Positions 18,756 to 27,771 of a DNA stretch of 64,000 nucleotides are shown here, piece by piece. The notes beneath the pieces are model-generated. The model did no database searches, was not told where the DNA came from, and saw nothing but the letters and a program-made list of their open reading frames with translations. Position numbers and translations under genes: made by a program. Origin of the DNA: Saccharicrinis sp963665705 (GTDB lineage: Bacteria; Bacteroidota; Bacteroidia; Bacteroidales; Marinilabiliaceae); the NCBI GenBank assembly GCA_963665705.1, contig OY762448.1, forward strand, positions 2,418,001 through 2,482,000. Direction: 5' to 3'. How positions within the stretch are numbered: position 1 is the first letter of the stretch; each line of letters opens with the position of its first letter.

Positions 18756-20435
18756 CTATGAATTCTTCCAATTATGGGGTAAAAGGTCAGCTAAATCTAA
18801 GGAGTAGTCATTATTGTATTCAGGTATCTTTGTAAGTACATCCGTCAACCATTCTCTTGGATTTACATCTGCAGCTTTGCAGCAACCCAGCAAAGAGTAT
18901 ATGACAGCTGCATTTTCGGCTGCATCATGATTGCCGCAGAACAAATAGTTTTTACGACCTAATGCCAGAGGTCTGATAGCATTTTCAGCCAGATTATTAT
19001 CTATTTTATAACGACCATCAAGATGATAGCGTGACAAACGGTGGAAAATTGAGTAAGTATACGATAAGGCTCTACCCATTCTGCCTTTGGGCAATACTTT
19101 AGGATAGTGATTGACGATCCATTTTTCAAAGACGACCATAATAGGGTAAGCTAAACGTTTACGTAGTTCCACTCGTTGTTCATCATCCAAGCCTTGTTCG
19201 TCAGCCATTGTTTCCACTTGATAGAGTTTGCCGATTTGTGCCAACGCATATTTAGCCCCGGCTTTGTCCTCGGCAAGACTTTCTTCAAATTTACGGCGTG
19301 CATGCGCCCAGCATCCCAATAATAGGACACCTTTCTTTTGCTCATAAATAGAATAAGCTTCATACCCATCCGTTTGGATGGCTCCCTTAAAACCCTTTAA
19401 TAGCTCAACCACTACTTTTTGTGCTCTGGAGCCTTTATCGTAATGAAAGAAGACCAGGTTGTTCATCACCGATCGAACCATCCACAGGTAAGCCTTTACG
19501 GTTTTATGTTTTTCATTGTTGATTACCGGAACCGTGCTTTCATCCACCTGTATATAATCCGATTCCATTATCACTTCACGTAAATGATAATACAAAGCAC
19601 GTAGTAAATCACAGGTCCCCTGAAACCAACCATTAATGGTTGAAGCTGGTAGATTAACGCCAATCTGTTTAAACATGGCAATCTGACGATGAAATGGTAG
19701 ATGGTGTTGGTATTTATTGATCAGTAACTCTGTCAAAAGCGAGGCGCCTGCATTGCTGCGTGGTAATGGCAACAGTGGAAGTGGCGCTATCTGTACAACA
19801 GCTTTCTCCTGTTCTTGTGAGGCTGGCTTTAATGCATATTTGGAACGGATAATTCTTCGGACAAACAATTCACCGGGCTTGTGCTCTAAAACTTCGGTAA
19901 TTTCCTCTCCAATGCGTACCCAGTTGTCATCAATGCCTTCCGGCTCTATTATTTCTTCCTCACGGCGTAGGTCTTCCGGCAAAGGAAGACGAACCGGTTT
20001 CTTTTTTTCTTTTTGTGGTCGTTGACGTTTATAGGACAACAACTCCTTATCCGCTTCTTTGGCGATCTCTTCTTCTTCGGGAAGAACATCCAATCCGTCA
20101 AAATCGATCTTACGCTGGTTTGGGTCAGATGGAATAAAACGTTCACTGGAAGCCTTCCAGAACTTTCGGCGATACCATGCCAATTGGTCAGTTAGTTTAT
20201 TAACCAGTTCCTCTCTTTGCTGAAGCAACTCCTCCTTTTTACTGAGTAGTTCTTCTTTTTTTTGAAGAAGCTCTTTATGCTTGTTAATTTGGTCTTCCAG
20301 TTCCTTGTTTTGAGCTTTAAGAGACTCCATATAACCATTATCTGTCTGACGCAAACGTGAGAGTTCACAATACATCTCGTCACGCTCTTGTAACAACTGT
20401 TGAATGAATGCTTCGTTATCTGAAATCTGGCTCAT
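18756..20435 (-). CDS. tnpC: IS66 transposase TnpC
   Basis: 559 aa DDE transposase. An N-terminal Glu/Lys-rich coiled coil (about residues 8-85) is followed by the IS66 N-terminal helix-turn-helix region (LAWYRRKFWKASSERF) and a linker. The catalytic core has YIQVDESTVPV (first Asp), GAIQTDGYEAY (second Asp) and NNLAENAIRPLALGRKNYLF (Glu). A Cys/His element lies at LLGCWAHARRKFEE. Length and architecture are standard for IS66 TnpC. It is the last gene of the element, about 70 bp after tnpB. Confidence 0.95.
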   Translation of the reverse strand: MSQISDNEAFIQQLLQERDEMYCELSRLRQTDNGYMESLKAQNKELEDQINKHKELLQKKEELLSKKEELLQQREELVNKLTDQLAWYRRKFWKASSERFIPSDPNQRKIDFDGLDVLPEEEEIAKEADKELLSYKRQRPQKEKKKPVRLPLPEDLRREEEIIEPEGIDDNWVRIGEEITEVLEHKPGELFVRRIIRSKYALKPASQEQEKAVVQIAPLPLLPLPRSNAGASLLTELLINKYQHHLPFHRQIAMFKQIGVNLPASTINGWFQGTCDLLRALYYHLREVIMESDYIQVDESTVPVINNEKHKTVKAYLWMVRSVMNNLVFFHYDKGSRAQKVVVELLKGFKGAIQTDGYEAYSIYEQKKGVLLLGCWAHARRKFEESLAEDKAGAKYALAQIGKLYQVETMADEQGLDDEQRVELRKRLAYPIMVVFEKWIVNHYPKVLPKGRMGRALSYTYSIFHRLSRYHLDGRYKIDNNLAENAIRPLALGRKNYLFCGNHDAAENAAVIYSLLGCCKAADVNPREWLTDVLTKIPEYNNDYSLDLADLLPHNWKNS

Positions 20436-20504
20436 TTATCTCCTTCTGAATATGTCTCAAAGATACTAAATTCAAGGGTTTCAGCCAAAAAATAAGTAAT
20501 GAAC

Positions 20505-20855
20505 TCAAATGCTTTTTCGACGTTTTTTCAATTGTCTTTCTATGGGTTTTACATTGCTTACAATAGCCATCAAATCTTGCCAGTCTATTGACTGCGATGT
20601 AATATTTTGGTCGAAAGTAGGGAGCTTAAATGTACCGTTTTCTAGCTTTTTGTGATAGATAACCAAACCGCCGTGCTCCAAATGCAATATCTTCATAATA
20701 GTCAGGTTACGATTGACAAAAATAAATACTTCGCCGTCCTGCACATTGCGCTTCATTACTGATGAAACGACACCGCTAAGCGTATAGAAACTTTTTCGCA
20801 TATCAACCGGAGCTGGATAGAGGAAGTACTGCAGATTCCCGTGTAAATGAAACAT
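20505..20855 (-). CDS. tnpB: IS66 accessory protein TnpB
   Basis: 116 aa, the IS66 Orf2 family. Recognisable by LYPAPVDMRKSFYTLSGVV near the N-terminus and FVNRNLTIMKILHLEHGGLVIYHKKLENG in the middle. It is needed together with TnpA for transposition of standard IS66 elements; the molecular role is not settled. It starts 9 bp after the tnpA stop. Confidence 0.93.
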   Translation of the reverse strand: MFHLHGNLQYFLYPAPVDMRKSFYTLSGVVSSVMKRNVQDGEVFIFVNRNLTIMKILHLEHGGLVIYHKKLENGTFKLPTFDQNITSQSIDWQDLMAIVSNVKPIERQLKKRRKSI

Positions 20856-20864
20856 AGGTCCTGA

Positions 20865-21206
20865 TCAATAAAGGTGAATAATGGACTTGATCAGAGCAAT
20901 GTCTGCATCTCCTTTTATATCCAATCTTGTACCGTTGGGAAATGTAAAAGATAAGTGGCTATCACATGTGTTTTCCTTGCAATTATTGATGACGTCTGAT
21001 TGGTGTACCTTACTGTTTACAGATGAATCTTTGTTTATTGTTAATGGCACAAACCCAATGGTTGGTTCATCTTGTTCAATTAGATTCTTCCAACGATAAA
21101 ACGTGGAGACTGCGAAATCCTGGTTACTGCAAAAATCGCGAACACTAAGACCGGATTCCAAATACTCCCGGTATAACTTCCTAAAACTTGATTCGATAAT
21201 ACGCAT
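20865..21206 (-). CDS. tnpA: IS66 accessory protein TnpA
   Basis: About 113 aa, IS66 Orf1 family: a small helix-turn-helix protein with YREYLESGLSVRDFC and FAVSTFYRWKNLIEQ, the typical recognition-helix segment. The ATG at 21206 is preferred over the TTG at 21221. A GAGG lies 9-10 bp before the ATG and overlaps that TTG. A TATTTTTG (TAnnTTTG) at 21219-21226 on the same strand may be the element's own promoter, but it is very close to the start codon. Confidence 0.9.
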   Translation of the reverse strand: MRIIESSFRKLYREYLESGLSVRDFCSNQDFAVSTFYRWKNLIEQDEPTIGFVPLTINKDSSVNSKVHQSDVINNCKENTCDSHLSFTFPNGTRLDIKGDADIALIKSIIHLY

Positions 21207-21272
21207 GGTTTTTTGCCTCAAAAATAGGCTTGGATATGAGCACTAACAATATGTATTAGCCCGCATGGTTAC

Positions 21273-21280
21273 CTGGTAAC
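21273..21280. repeat. Right 8-bp target site duplication of IS66 (CTGGTAAC)
   Basis: Second copy of CTGGTAAC, directly abutting the right IS66 inverted repeat. Confidence 0.92.
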
Positions 21281-21531
21281 TCTTGCATCAATTGTCTTAT
21301 CAGGGCACTCATTAATAAATAGGCCCAGAAAAATTGATTAAATAATAAAATATGATCCTGACCCGGGAAAATACGATTGAATATTTTTGGCAAATTAAAT
21401 CCTAGGGTTAGAAAAACAGCTGAAAGATATATTACAAAGAATATTATGACAGCTTTAATTCCGACGCTTTTTTTTAAATACGATGATCGTGAAAACGATT
21501 TTCTATTGAGGTTAAATAATATAGGGTTCAT
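21273..21531 (-). pseudogene. DUF5687 membrane protein, 5' part, cut off by IS66
   Basis: The first about 86 codons of the split permease, beginning with ATG at 21531. It contains a Bacteroidota DUF5687-like N-terminus with a basic start (NLNRKSFSRSSYLKKS), a first helix (AVIIFFVIYLSAVFLTLGF), the segment IFNRIFPGQDH and a second hydrophobic stretch. After QELP it reads into the IS end and stops within a few codons. Only 5 bp before the ATG lies the end of a second insertion sequence, which will have replaced the native leader. The gene is therefore disrupted twice. Confidence 0.87.
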
Positions 21532-21536
21532 TTATA

Positions 21537-22432
21537 GAAGTTGTTTAAAGTCCTGAAACAGAATGAATTAAATTGATTAAATCATTGATTATAAGGTAAT
21601 TAATTCGTATATTTAATAAAAATATATCGGATGCTAAGTACTGTAATTATAAAAAAAACATATGCCCATATTTGCCTTTTGGTAACTCTTGGGACAATAC
21701 AAAAGTTAAACTTTATCAAGTTGTTAAAGCCATATTATATCGTCTAAAGACTGGCTGTCAGTGGCGACAAATACCGCTTAAGCAATTCTTTAGGACGAAG
21801 TATAGTTGGAATAGTGTTTATTCCCACTACAGAAAATGGTGTAAAGATGGCTGTTGGCAAAATGTATGGCAATCTTTACTTCAAAAGCACAAATCCTTAC
21901 TAGATATGTCATCTATCCAATTAGATGGAACTCATACACCAGCCAAACGTGGTGGTGAAGCAGTGGCATACCAAGGCCGAAAGAGTTGTAAAACAAGCAA
22001 TATGCTTATTCTTTCAGATGTAAACGGAATACCAATAGCTTGTAGTGACCCTATTGCTGGTAATCACAATGATGCATTCGAGCTTGTTGATAATTTCGAT
22101 AATATGATTGATTCATTGCATAAATCAGGAATACGTTTTGATGGTCTTTTTCTAAATGCTGATGCTGGTTTTGATACCAGACCGTTCAGGGATTATCTTG
22201 TCAAACATGATATTACAGACAATATTGACCAAAATAAGCGCAATGGTAGGAATGACGTTTCATTCTTTGATGACCAACTTTACAAACAACGATTTGTTAT
22301 TGAGAGAACCAACGCTTGGCTAGATGCCTTTAAAGCAATTCTAGTCAGGTTTGAAACAAAAAAGTCTCACTGGAAAGCTCTCAATATGATCGCATTTAGT
22401 ATTATATTACTTAGACAACTTTAAACAACTTC
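21537..22432 (+). mobile_element. IS5-family insertion sequence (ISL2-like), 896 bp
   Basis: Perfect 15-bp terminal inverted repeats (GAAGTTGTTTAAAGT at 21537-21551 and its complement at 22418-22432) enclose a transposase gene. A 3-bp direct repeat ATA (21534-21536 and 22433-22435) flanks it, the size expected for this IS5 subgroup. The right repeat overlaps the transposase stop codon. The element lies between the DUF5687 start codon and its former promoter region. Confidence 0.85.
21672..22424 (+). CDS. IS5-family transposase, N-terminus unclear, possible frameshift
   Basis: About 250 aa DDE transposase of the IS5 family. Marks: LKTGCQWRQIPLKQFF in the N-domain, SIQLDGTHTPAKRGGEAVAYQGRK (first Asp), LFLNADAGFD (second Asp) and RFVIERTNAWLDAFK (Glu with the Y/ERTNAW motif). 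No ATG exists in this frame; the given start is a TTG at LPFGNSWDN. A different frame from ATG 21631 gives MLSTVIIKKTYAHI, which resembles the normal N-terminus, and would join at about 21670 by a one-base shift. Either translation uses frameshifting or the gene is damaged. Confidence 0.82.
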   Translation: MPFGNSWDNTKVKLYQVVKAILYRLKTGCQWRQIPLKQFFRTKYSWNSVYSHYRKWCKDGCWQNVWQSLLQKHKSLLDMSSIQLDGTHTPAKRGGEAVAYQGRKSCKTSNMLILSDVNGIPIACSDPIAGNHNDAFELVDNFDNMIDSLHKSGIRFDGLFLNADAGFDTRPFRDYLVKHDITDNIDQNKRNGRNDVSFFDDQLYKQRFVIERTNAWLDAFKAILVRFETKKSHWKALNMIAFSIILLRQL

Positions 22433-22714
22433 ATAGTTAAATATTAAAGAATCAAACAAATATATAAAAATACTTAATGTTGAAATATTTTTTCGAACAA
22501 AAAATTCTAACATTGACCGTATATAGACGAAAGTTTTAAATCTAATTATATATTTCTTATATACAGAAATATACGAGCGTATGAATAATTGACTTAATTG
22601 GTCATATGTTGAATTTAATTCAATTTACCTTAAAAACTGATATTCTTATGATTTTTGAAAAAATATTGTTTGTACGTTGCAACCTGTTTTAAAAAATTAA
22701 TAAAATAATACAGA

Positions 22715-23938
22715 ATGCAAAAAATAATTTTAGTATTTACCTTGTTGGCTTTATGTTACAACTCTCAAGCTGAAGGATATCAGGTAAATGCCCAAAGTCA
22801 TAAAAATATAGCGATGGGTCATACAGGAACCGGATTGCAACTAGGAGTATCCTCTGTACATTTTAATCCTGGAGCATTAAGTCTTATGGAAAAGAAATAT
22901 GATTTTTCATTAGGAGGAGTTTTGGTTTTATCAGATGTTACTTTTTCAAAACAGAACTCTACATATCAAGCAAAAACTGATAATCCAACAGGAACTCCGT
23001 TTTACTTTTATGGAGCTACTCGACTCTCTGATAAATTTGTAGCAAGTATTGGAGTAACTACACCTTACGGAAATTCTTTATCCTGGAATAAAGATTGGGA
23101 TGGTAGGTATTTAATACAGGATATCTCTTTGGAAGCTATAGTTGTTCAACCAACTTTATCATATAAAATTAATGATAAGTTAGGGTTTGGATTAGGAGCT
23201 ATGATTGTATATGGTGCTGTAGATTTAAATCGAGCATTACCAGTTCAAGATGAAAATGGAGAAGGTAATGTAAATTTAAAAGGATCTACAACCTCAATAG
23301 GGTTTAATACCGGAATATATTACAAAGCAAATGATGTTTTATCATTAGGCCTTAATTATCGTTCAAAAGTAACCATGAAACTTGAGGATGCCGATGCAAC
23401 TTTCAACGTTCCAACTTCCTTATCTGCTAGCTTTCCTTCTGATAATAAGTTTAATGCAGAATTACCTTTGCCAGCTAATTTAACTTTAGGTGCTGGTTTT
23501 AAATTAAATAACAAAGTAACACTTGCATGTGATTTACAATATGTTTTTTGGAGTGCATATGACGAATTATTCTTTGATTTTAAAACAAATACAGCTCAGT
23601 TAGCAGACTCAGAGAATCCAAGAGAGTATGAAAATACATTAATATACAGATTAGGGATAGAGTATTTATTGAGTGATAAGATGGAAGTAAGAGTTGGCGC
23701 TTATTATGATGAGACTCCGGTTTCTGATGAATATTTAAATCCTGAAACTCCAGGAATGAATAAAGTTGGTCTTTCAATCGGAGGATCCTTTAATATTAAT
23801 GAAAAACTAAGTGTTGATGCTTCGTTGCTATTTATAAAAGGTATTGAAAGAGAAGCTGGTTATTCTCCGGCTAACTTTTATGGAACCTATAATAGTAAAG
23901 CTATTTTACCAGGAATTGGATTTTCATATTCATTTTAA
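22715..23938 (+). CDS. FadL/OmpP1/TodX-family outer-membrane transport protein
   Basis: 407 aa with signal peptide (KIILVFTLLALCYNSQA). After it comes the FadL-type hatch-like start (EGYQVNAQSHKNIAMGHTGTG ... SSVHFNPGAL), then amphipathic strands of a beta barrel ending in the aromatic PGIGFSYSF, the usual outer-membrane C-terminal signal. FadL proteins take up hydrophobic compounds such as long-chain fatty acids. The gene is followed after 22 bp by an SGNH lipoprotein, a pairing that suggests release of acyl chains from esters outside and uptake through this pore. Confidence 0.87.
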   Translation: MQKIILVFTLLALCYNSQAEGYQVNAQSHKNIAMGHTGTGLQLGVSSVHFNPGALSLMEKKYDFSLGGVLVLSDVTFSKQNSTYQAKTDNPTGTPFYFYGATRLSDKFVASIGVTTPYGNSLSWNKDWDGRYLIQDISLEAIVVQPTLSYKINDKLGFGLGAMIVYGAVDLNRALPVQDENGEGNVNLKGSTTSIGFNTGIYYKANDVLSLGLNYRSKVTMKLEDADATFNVPTSLSASFPSDNKFNAELPLPANLTLGAGFKLNNKVTLACDLQYVFWSAYDELFFDFKTNTAQLADSENPREYENTLIYRLGIEYLLSDKMEVRVGAYYDETPVSDEYLNPETPGMNKVGLSIGGSFNINEKLSVDASLLFIKGIEREAGYSPANFYGTYNSKAILPGIGFSYSF

Positions 23939-23960
23939 TTGATTTTTATAACAGAAGATT

Positions 23961-25193
23961 ATGCATAAAATAAAATATTTAGCGCTAATATTAAGTATTG
24001 GCTTATTTACTCAGTGTGAATTAGAGTATGATGATTATTATGCCTCTGATGCGGAGGTGGATTTTTCAAATTTTATAGCTTTAGGTGATTCTTATACAGC
24101 CGGCTATACAGATGGAGCTCTCGGGAGATCAGGGCAGGAAAACGGTTTTAGCTATATTTTGGGTAAACAACTTGAATATGTAGGTAGCGAAGGATTTGTT
24201 CAGCCTTTAGTACAATCAGAAGGAAGTATTGGTAGTGCCGGAAATAGTTATTATGAACTACAAATAGTAAACAATTCATTAAGCCCTGTGGCTGGTGTTG
24301 GTGATCAAACAATTTTTGCAGAACGTGTTTATGATGAAAGTAATCCAATTCAAAATTTAGGTGTTCCAGGAGCAAAATCATTTCATCTTTTGGCCACGGC
24401 AGTAAGTGCTGATCCATTAATGTACTATTCTCAGGCTAATCCGTTTTTTGGACGATTTGCAAGTAGTGCTGAAACTAGCGTTATAAGTGATGCTGTAGCT
24501 CAAAATCCAACCTTTATATCTTTATGGATAGGGAACAATGATATTTTAACTTATGCGTTAGAAGGAGGAGAGAGTGATGAAGTTACTCCATCAACATCAT
24601 ATGCTCAATATATGGCGGTTATTGCAGCTAGTTTATTTAGTAATGGAACTAAAGGAGCAATTGCAAATATTCCAGATATAGAAACTATTCCTTATTTTAA
24701 CTATATATTGTCAAGTGGTTTTCTTCCACTTGTAATTGAGGATGATGAAGCTGTTGGAGGTATGCGTCAATTGCTTGAAGGAGAAAAGATATTATTACCA
24801 GCAAGTACGTTATTATTGTCAGGTTATGGCCAATCCACTGAATTACCACTTCCTGATGAATATGTTTTAGATTTAGATGAAATAGAAGCAATTCAAAGTG
24901 CTACACTTGCATATAATAATACCATTGAATCAATAGCTACTCAATATGGATTGGCATTAGTTGATTTAAATGCAGTTATGGGAACGGCTAATACAACAGG
25001 ATATATTGTAGATGGAATTACGTATACATCAACATTTGTATCAGGAGGAGTGTTTTCTTTAGATGGCATTCATGCTACAGGTCGGGGATCTGCTATTATA
25101 GCTAATGAATTTATTAAATCCATAAACAAAACTTACAATTGTAAAATTCCATATGCAACAGTTAATGATTATAGTTCTGTTGTATATCCGTAA
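23961..25193 (+). CDS. SGNH/GDSL-type lipolytic lipoprotein
   Basis: 410 aa. A lipoprotein signal peptide ends in LFTQC (lipobox). The SGNH blocks are visible: block I FIALGDSYTAGYTDG (Ser), Gly in the middle, block III WIGNNDIL (Asn), and the C-terminal DGIHATGRG (Asp-x-x-His). It is therefore an esterase or lipase of the GDSL type anchored to the outer membrane. It lies in one operon with the FadL-like gene and is closed by a strong terminator. Confidence 0.87.
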   Translation: MHKIKYLALILSIGLFTQCELEYDDYYASDAEVDFSNFIALGDSYTAGYTDGALGRSGQENGFSYILGKQLEYVGSEGFVQPLVQSEGSIGSAGNSYYELQIVNNSLSPVAGVGDQTIFAERVYDESNPIQNLGVPGAKSFHLLATAVSADPLMYYSQANPFFGRFASSAETSVISDAVAQNPTFISLWIGNNDILTYALEGGESDEVTPSTSYAQYMAVIAASLFSNGTKGAIANIPDIETIPYFNYILSSGFLPLVIEDDEAVGGMRQLLEGEKILLPASTLLLSGYGQSTELPLPDEYVLDLDEIEAIQSATLAYNNTIESIATQYGLALVDLNAVMGTANTTGYIVDGITYTSTFVSGGVFSLDGIHATGRGSAIIANEFIKSINKTYNCKIPYATVNDYSSVVYP

Positions 25194-25216
25194 TTAGATA
25201 TATTAAATAAGTATAT

Positions 25217-25250
25217 AAAAGCTGAATCATATTATGATTCAGCTTTTTTT
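25217..25250 (+). terminator. Rho-independent terminator of the FadL-SGNH operon
   Basis: A 14-bp stem including GCTGAATCAT/ATGATTCAGC (25221-25230 with 25234-25243), 3-nt loop, followed by a run of T. Confidence 0.9.
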
Positions 25251-25390
25251 TATCTATAAACAACGATTTTCAGCTTCATATTTGTTTGACATACCCCAAT
25301 ATAATATCACTAATATTCATTGAAAATCATTATTATAGGCGGTATGAGTCAATAATTTTATGCGATCTCTAGTTAGTATAATTGAAGATA

Positions 25391-25421
25391 AAAAAAAGCT
25401 GTTCCATTCATGGAACAGCTT
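25391..25421 (-). terminator. Rho-independent terminator of the M13 peptidase gene
   Basis: A 12-bp perfect stem AAGCTGTTCCAT/ATGGAACAGCTT (25396-25421) whose minus-strand continuation is a T run (A run at 25391-25397 on plus). Confidence 0.88.
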
Positions 25422-25465
25422 ATATATAAGTTTAAAAACTACTTTTAATTATACTAATCAGATTA

Positions 25466-27508
25466 TTACCAAATAATAGCTCTTTCTTCTGGTTTAATAT
25501 ACATAGCAGCAGTTTCATCTATACCAAAAGCATCATAAAATACTTGAATATTTGGTAATGGACCATTTACTCGGTATTTACCTAATGAATGAGGATCAGT
25601 TTTAGTTCTTCTTACTATTTCTTTATCTCTAATGTTTTGTGCCCAGATTCCGGCATATGATAAAAAGAATCTTTGTTTGTCAGTTAAACCACCAATCTCA
25701 GGTATATCTCCTTTTCCATTTATAGCATTTAAATATGCTGTATATGAAATGTTTAAACCTCCTAAATCGGCAATGTTTTCACCAAGAGTAAATTCACCAT
25801 TTGCTTTAAGAGTATCAATAACGGTAAAGTTATCAAATTGCTCTGCCAAAACTTTAGTACGAGCATTAAACTTCTCAGTATCTTCTTCTGTCCACCATGT
25901 TTTTAGGTTTCCTTCTTTGTCATATTTAGAACCCTGATCGTCAAATCCATGAGTCATTTCGTGGCCAATAACAACACCTATAGCACCATAGTTTACTGCA
26001 TCATCACCATCTAAATAAAAGAATGGAGGTTGCAATATTGCTGCAGGGAAAACAATCTCATTTACAGAAGGATTGTAATACGCATTCACCGTTTGCGGAC
26101 TCATATGCCATTCTTCTTTATCAACCTGTTTTCCAATTTTTTCAATATTATAATTGAAATCGAATTGATTAGAAGCTAAAACATTTTTTACATAAGAGTC
26201 AGGAACAACTTCCAGTTTAGAATAATCTCTCCATTTATTGGGATATCCAATCTTTACAGTAATAGCAGCAAGTTTTTCTTCAGCAGCAGCTTTGGTTTCT
26301 TCACTCATCCACTCTAAATCGTCAATTCTTTGTTGAAATCCAATTCGTAAGTTTTCAACTAATTTTTCCATTCTTTCTTTAGCTCTGGCAGGAAAATATT
26401 TATCAACAAATACCTGACCTATAGCTTCACCTAAAGCACCATTTGTTGTTCCCTGAACTCTTTTCCATCTAGGTTGCATGGATTGCGTTCCTTGAATTGT
26501 TTTTCCGTATAGCTCAAAACTCGCGTTCACATATGAAGAACCTAAATATGAACACATATTACGAATAACAAATGCCTCAAGATATTTTTTTACAACTTCA
26601 ATATTCTGACTCGCTAAAATATTTCCAAGATCTTTAAAATAAGGAACCTGGCTAATGTTAACTTCTTCAGGAATACCTATAGGTAAAGCTTCGAAGTACT
26701 TATCCCAATTAAAATCAGGATACTCTGTAGCAAGCTCAGTTCCTTTAATTTTATTATAAGTAAGATGTGGATCTCTGTTTTGCAATCTGGTATAGAATGT
26801 TTTAGCCATTAAATATTCCAAGTCGTATATTTTTTTAGAATATTCAGACGCAGTAGCTTCATCATTACCTTCGAATGATAAAATTTTATTTAAAAAGGTA
26901 CGATATGCTTCCTGTGCTTTAGCTGATTCTTCATCATTTTGCAAAAAGTAATCTCTATCAGGTAATCCAATTCCATTATGTCCCATATGGGCAATATTTA
27001 TAGAACTATTTTTATCATCAGCTCCTCCATAAATATAAAAGAAAGGATAAAGTTGATAAGTGTGTAGATACCCTATTGTATATGCCAGATCATCTACATT
27101 TTTGATCTCTTTAATTTTATTTAAAATAGGATTTAAGTTAGTTAAGCCTTCTTTTTCTACGGCAAGGCTATCCATTCCTGAATTATAGAAATCGCCAATT
27201 TTTTTTCCTACACTGTTAGAAGAACTATTTTTCTGAGCTTCATCAAAAATAACTTTTAACTTCTCTTTATTGTCTTCAGCTAGCTCATCAAAACTTCCAT
27301 ACCTACTTTTATCATCTGGTAGAGGGTTGTTTTGCATCCAGGTTGTATTTGCATATGCATAAAAACTATCTCCTGGTTTAACTTCTTTATTTAACTGTTC
27401 TGAAGATAAATCAGGAACCAAATTAGAATTTGTTTTTGGAGCCGGGGAACAAGCTACAAAAAAGAGAAATGCACTTCCAATGGCATTTTTAAAATTTAAG
27501 TGTTTCAT
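25466..27508 (-). CDS. M13-family zinc metallopeptidase lipoprotein (PepO/neprilysin-like)
   Basis: About 680 aa. A lipoprotein signal (AIGSAFLFFVACSPAP) gives outer-membrane or periplasmic anchoring. The peptidase M13 N-domain covers roughly residues 50-430. The catalytic part has NPSVNEIVFPAAILQPPFF, the zinc motif VIGHEMTHGFDDQGS (HExxH) and the third ligand in GENIADLGG, with the C-terminal RVNGPLPNIQVF. Members cleave oligopeptides. The ATG at 27508 starts exactly at the signal peptide; the longer reading from upstream is rejected. Monocistronic with its own promoter and terminator. Confidence 0.92.
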   Translation of the reverse strand: MKHLNFKNAIGSAFLFFVACSPAPKTNSNLVPDLSSEQLNKEVKPGDSFYAYANTTWMQNNPLPDDKSRYGSFDELAEDNKEKLKVIFDEAQKNSSSNSVGKKIGDFYNSGMDSLAVEKEGLTNLNPILNKIKEIKNVDDLAYTIGYLHTYQLYPFFYIYGGADDKNSSINIAHMGHNGIGLPDRDYFLQNDEESAKAQEAYRTFLNKILSFEGNDEATASEYSKKIYDLEYLMAKTFYTRLQNRDPHLTYNKIKGTELATEYPDFNWDKYFEALPIGIPEEVNISQVPYFKDLGNILASQNIEVVKKYLEAFVIRNMCSYLGSSYVNASFELYGKTIQGTQSMQPRWKRVQGTTNGALGEAIGQVFVDKYFPARAKERMEKLVENLRIGFQQRIDDLEWMSEETKAAAEEKLAAITVKIGYPNKWRDYSKLEVVPDSYVKNVLASNQFDFNYNIEKIGKQVDKEEWHMSPQTVNAYYNPSVNEIVFPAAILQPPFFYLDGDDAVNYGAIGVVIGHEMTHGFDDQGSKYDKEGNLKTWWTEEDTEKFNARTKVLAEQFDNFTVIDTLKANGEFTLGENIADLGGLNISYTAYLNAINGKGDIPEIGGLTDKQRFFLSYAGIWAQNIRDKEIVRRTKTDPHSLGKYRVNGPLPNIQVFYDAFGIDETAAMYIKPEERAIIW

Positions 27509-27562
27509 TAATATTGAGTGTTTAATTTTTAATAGATCATAAATATAATAGTATTGTTTTAT

Positions 27563-27593
27563 CAAAACTAAATTTATTTAGAACCATTTTCAA
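27563..27593 (-). promoter_or_regulatory. Promoter of the M13 peptidase gene
   Basis: The minus strand shows TTG (27593-27591), a 20-bp spacer and TAGTTTTG (27570-27563), a good match to the Bacteroidota TTG-N19-21-TAnnTTTG promoter. It would leave a leader of about 45-50 nt. Confidence 0.65.
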
Positions 27594-27771
27594 TCACTGT
27601 TGTTTAATAAACGATACTCTAATTGAAATCATAGTATTTTAAGAGGTATTTAAATTTAGAGATCAATATTAATCTCTAAATTTTAGTCTTTTATGATTCA
27701 TATGATTCTGTAGAAATAAAAAATTAATTAGTATTTGCTATAAAACAAAATTAGCAGTAAACATTACAAAT

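Larger units (their letters stand above)
18665..21272 (-). mobile_element. Complete IS66-family insertion sequence, 2608 bp
   Basis: Both ends begin GTAA, as IS66 ends do. The terminal inverted repeats (18665-18695 and 21242-21272) match at 23 of 31 positions, 18 of the first 22. The element encodes the full set tnpA, tnpB, tnpC in order on the minus strand and is flanked by the perfect duplication CTGGTAAC. All three genes are open, so the element looks functional and the insertion recent. Its composition is visibly less AT-rich than the surrounding chromosome, consistent with recent transfer. Confidence 0.95.

Noticed and set aside
19717..20025. 102-codon plus-strand ORF inside IS66
   Set aside because: Antisense shadow of tnpC, whose translation carries full IS66 motifs.
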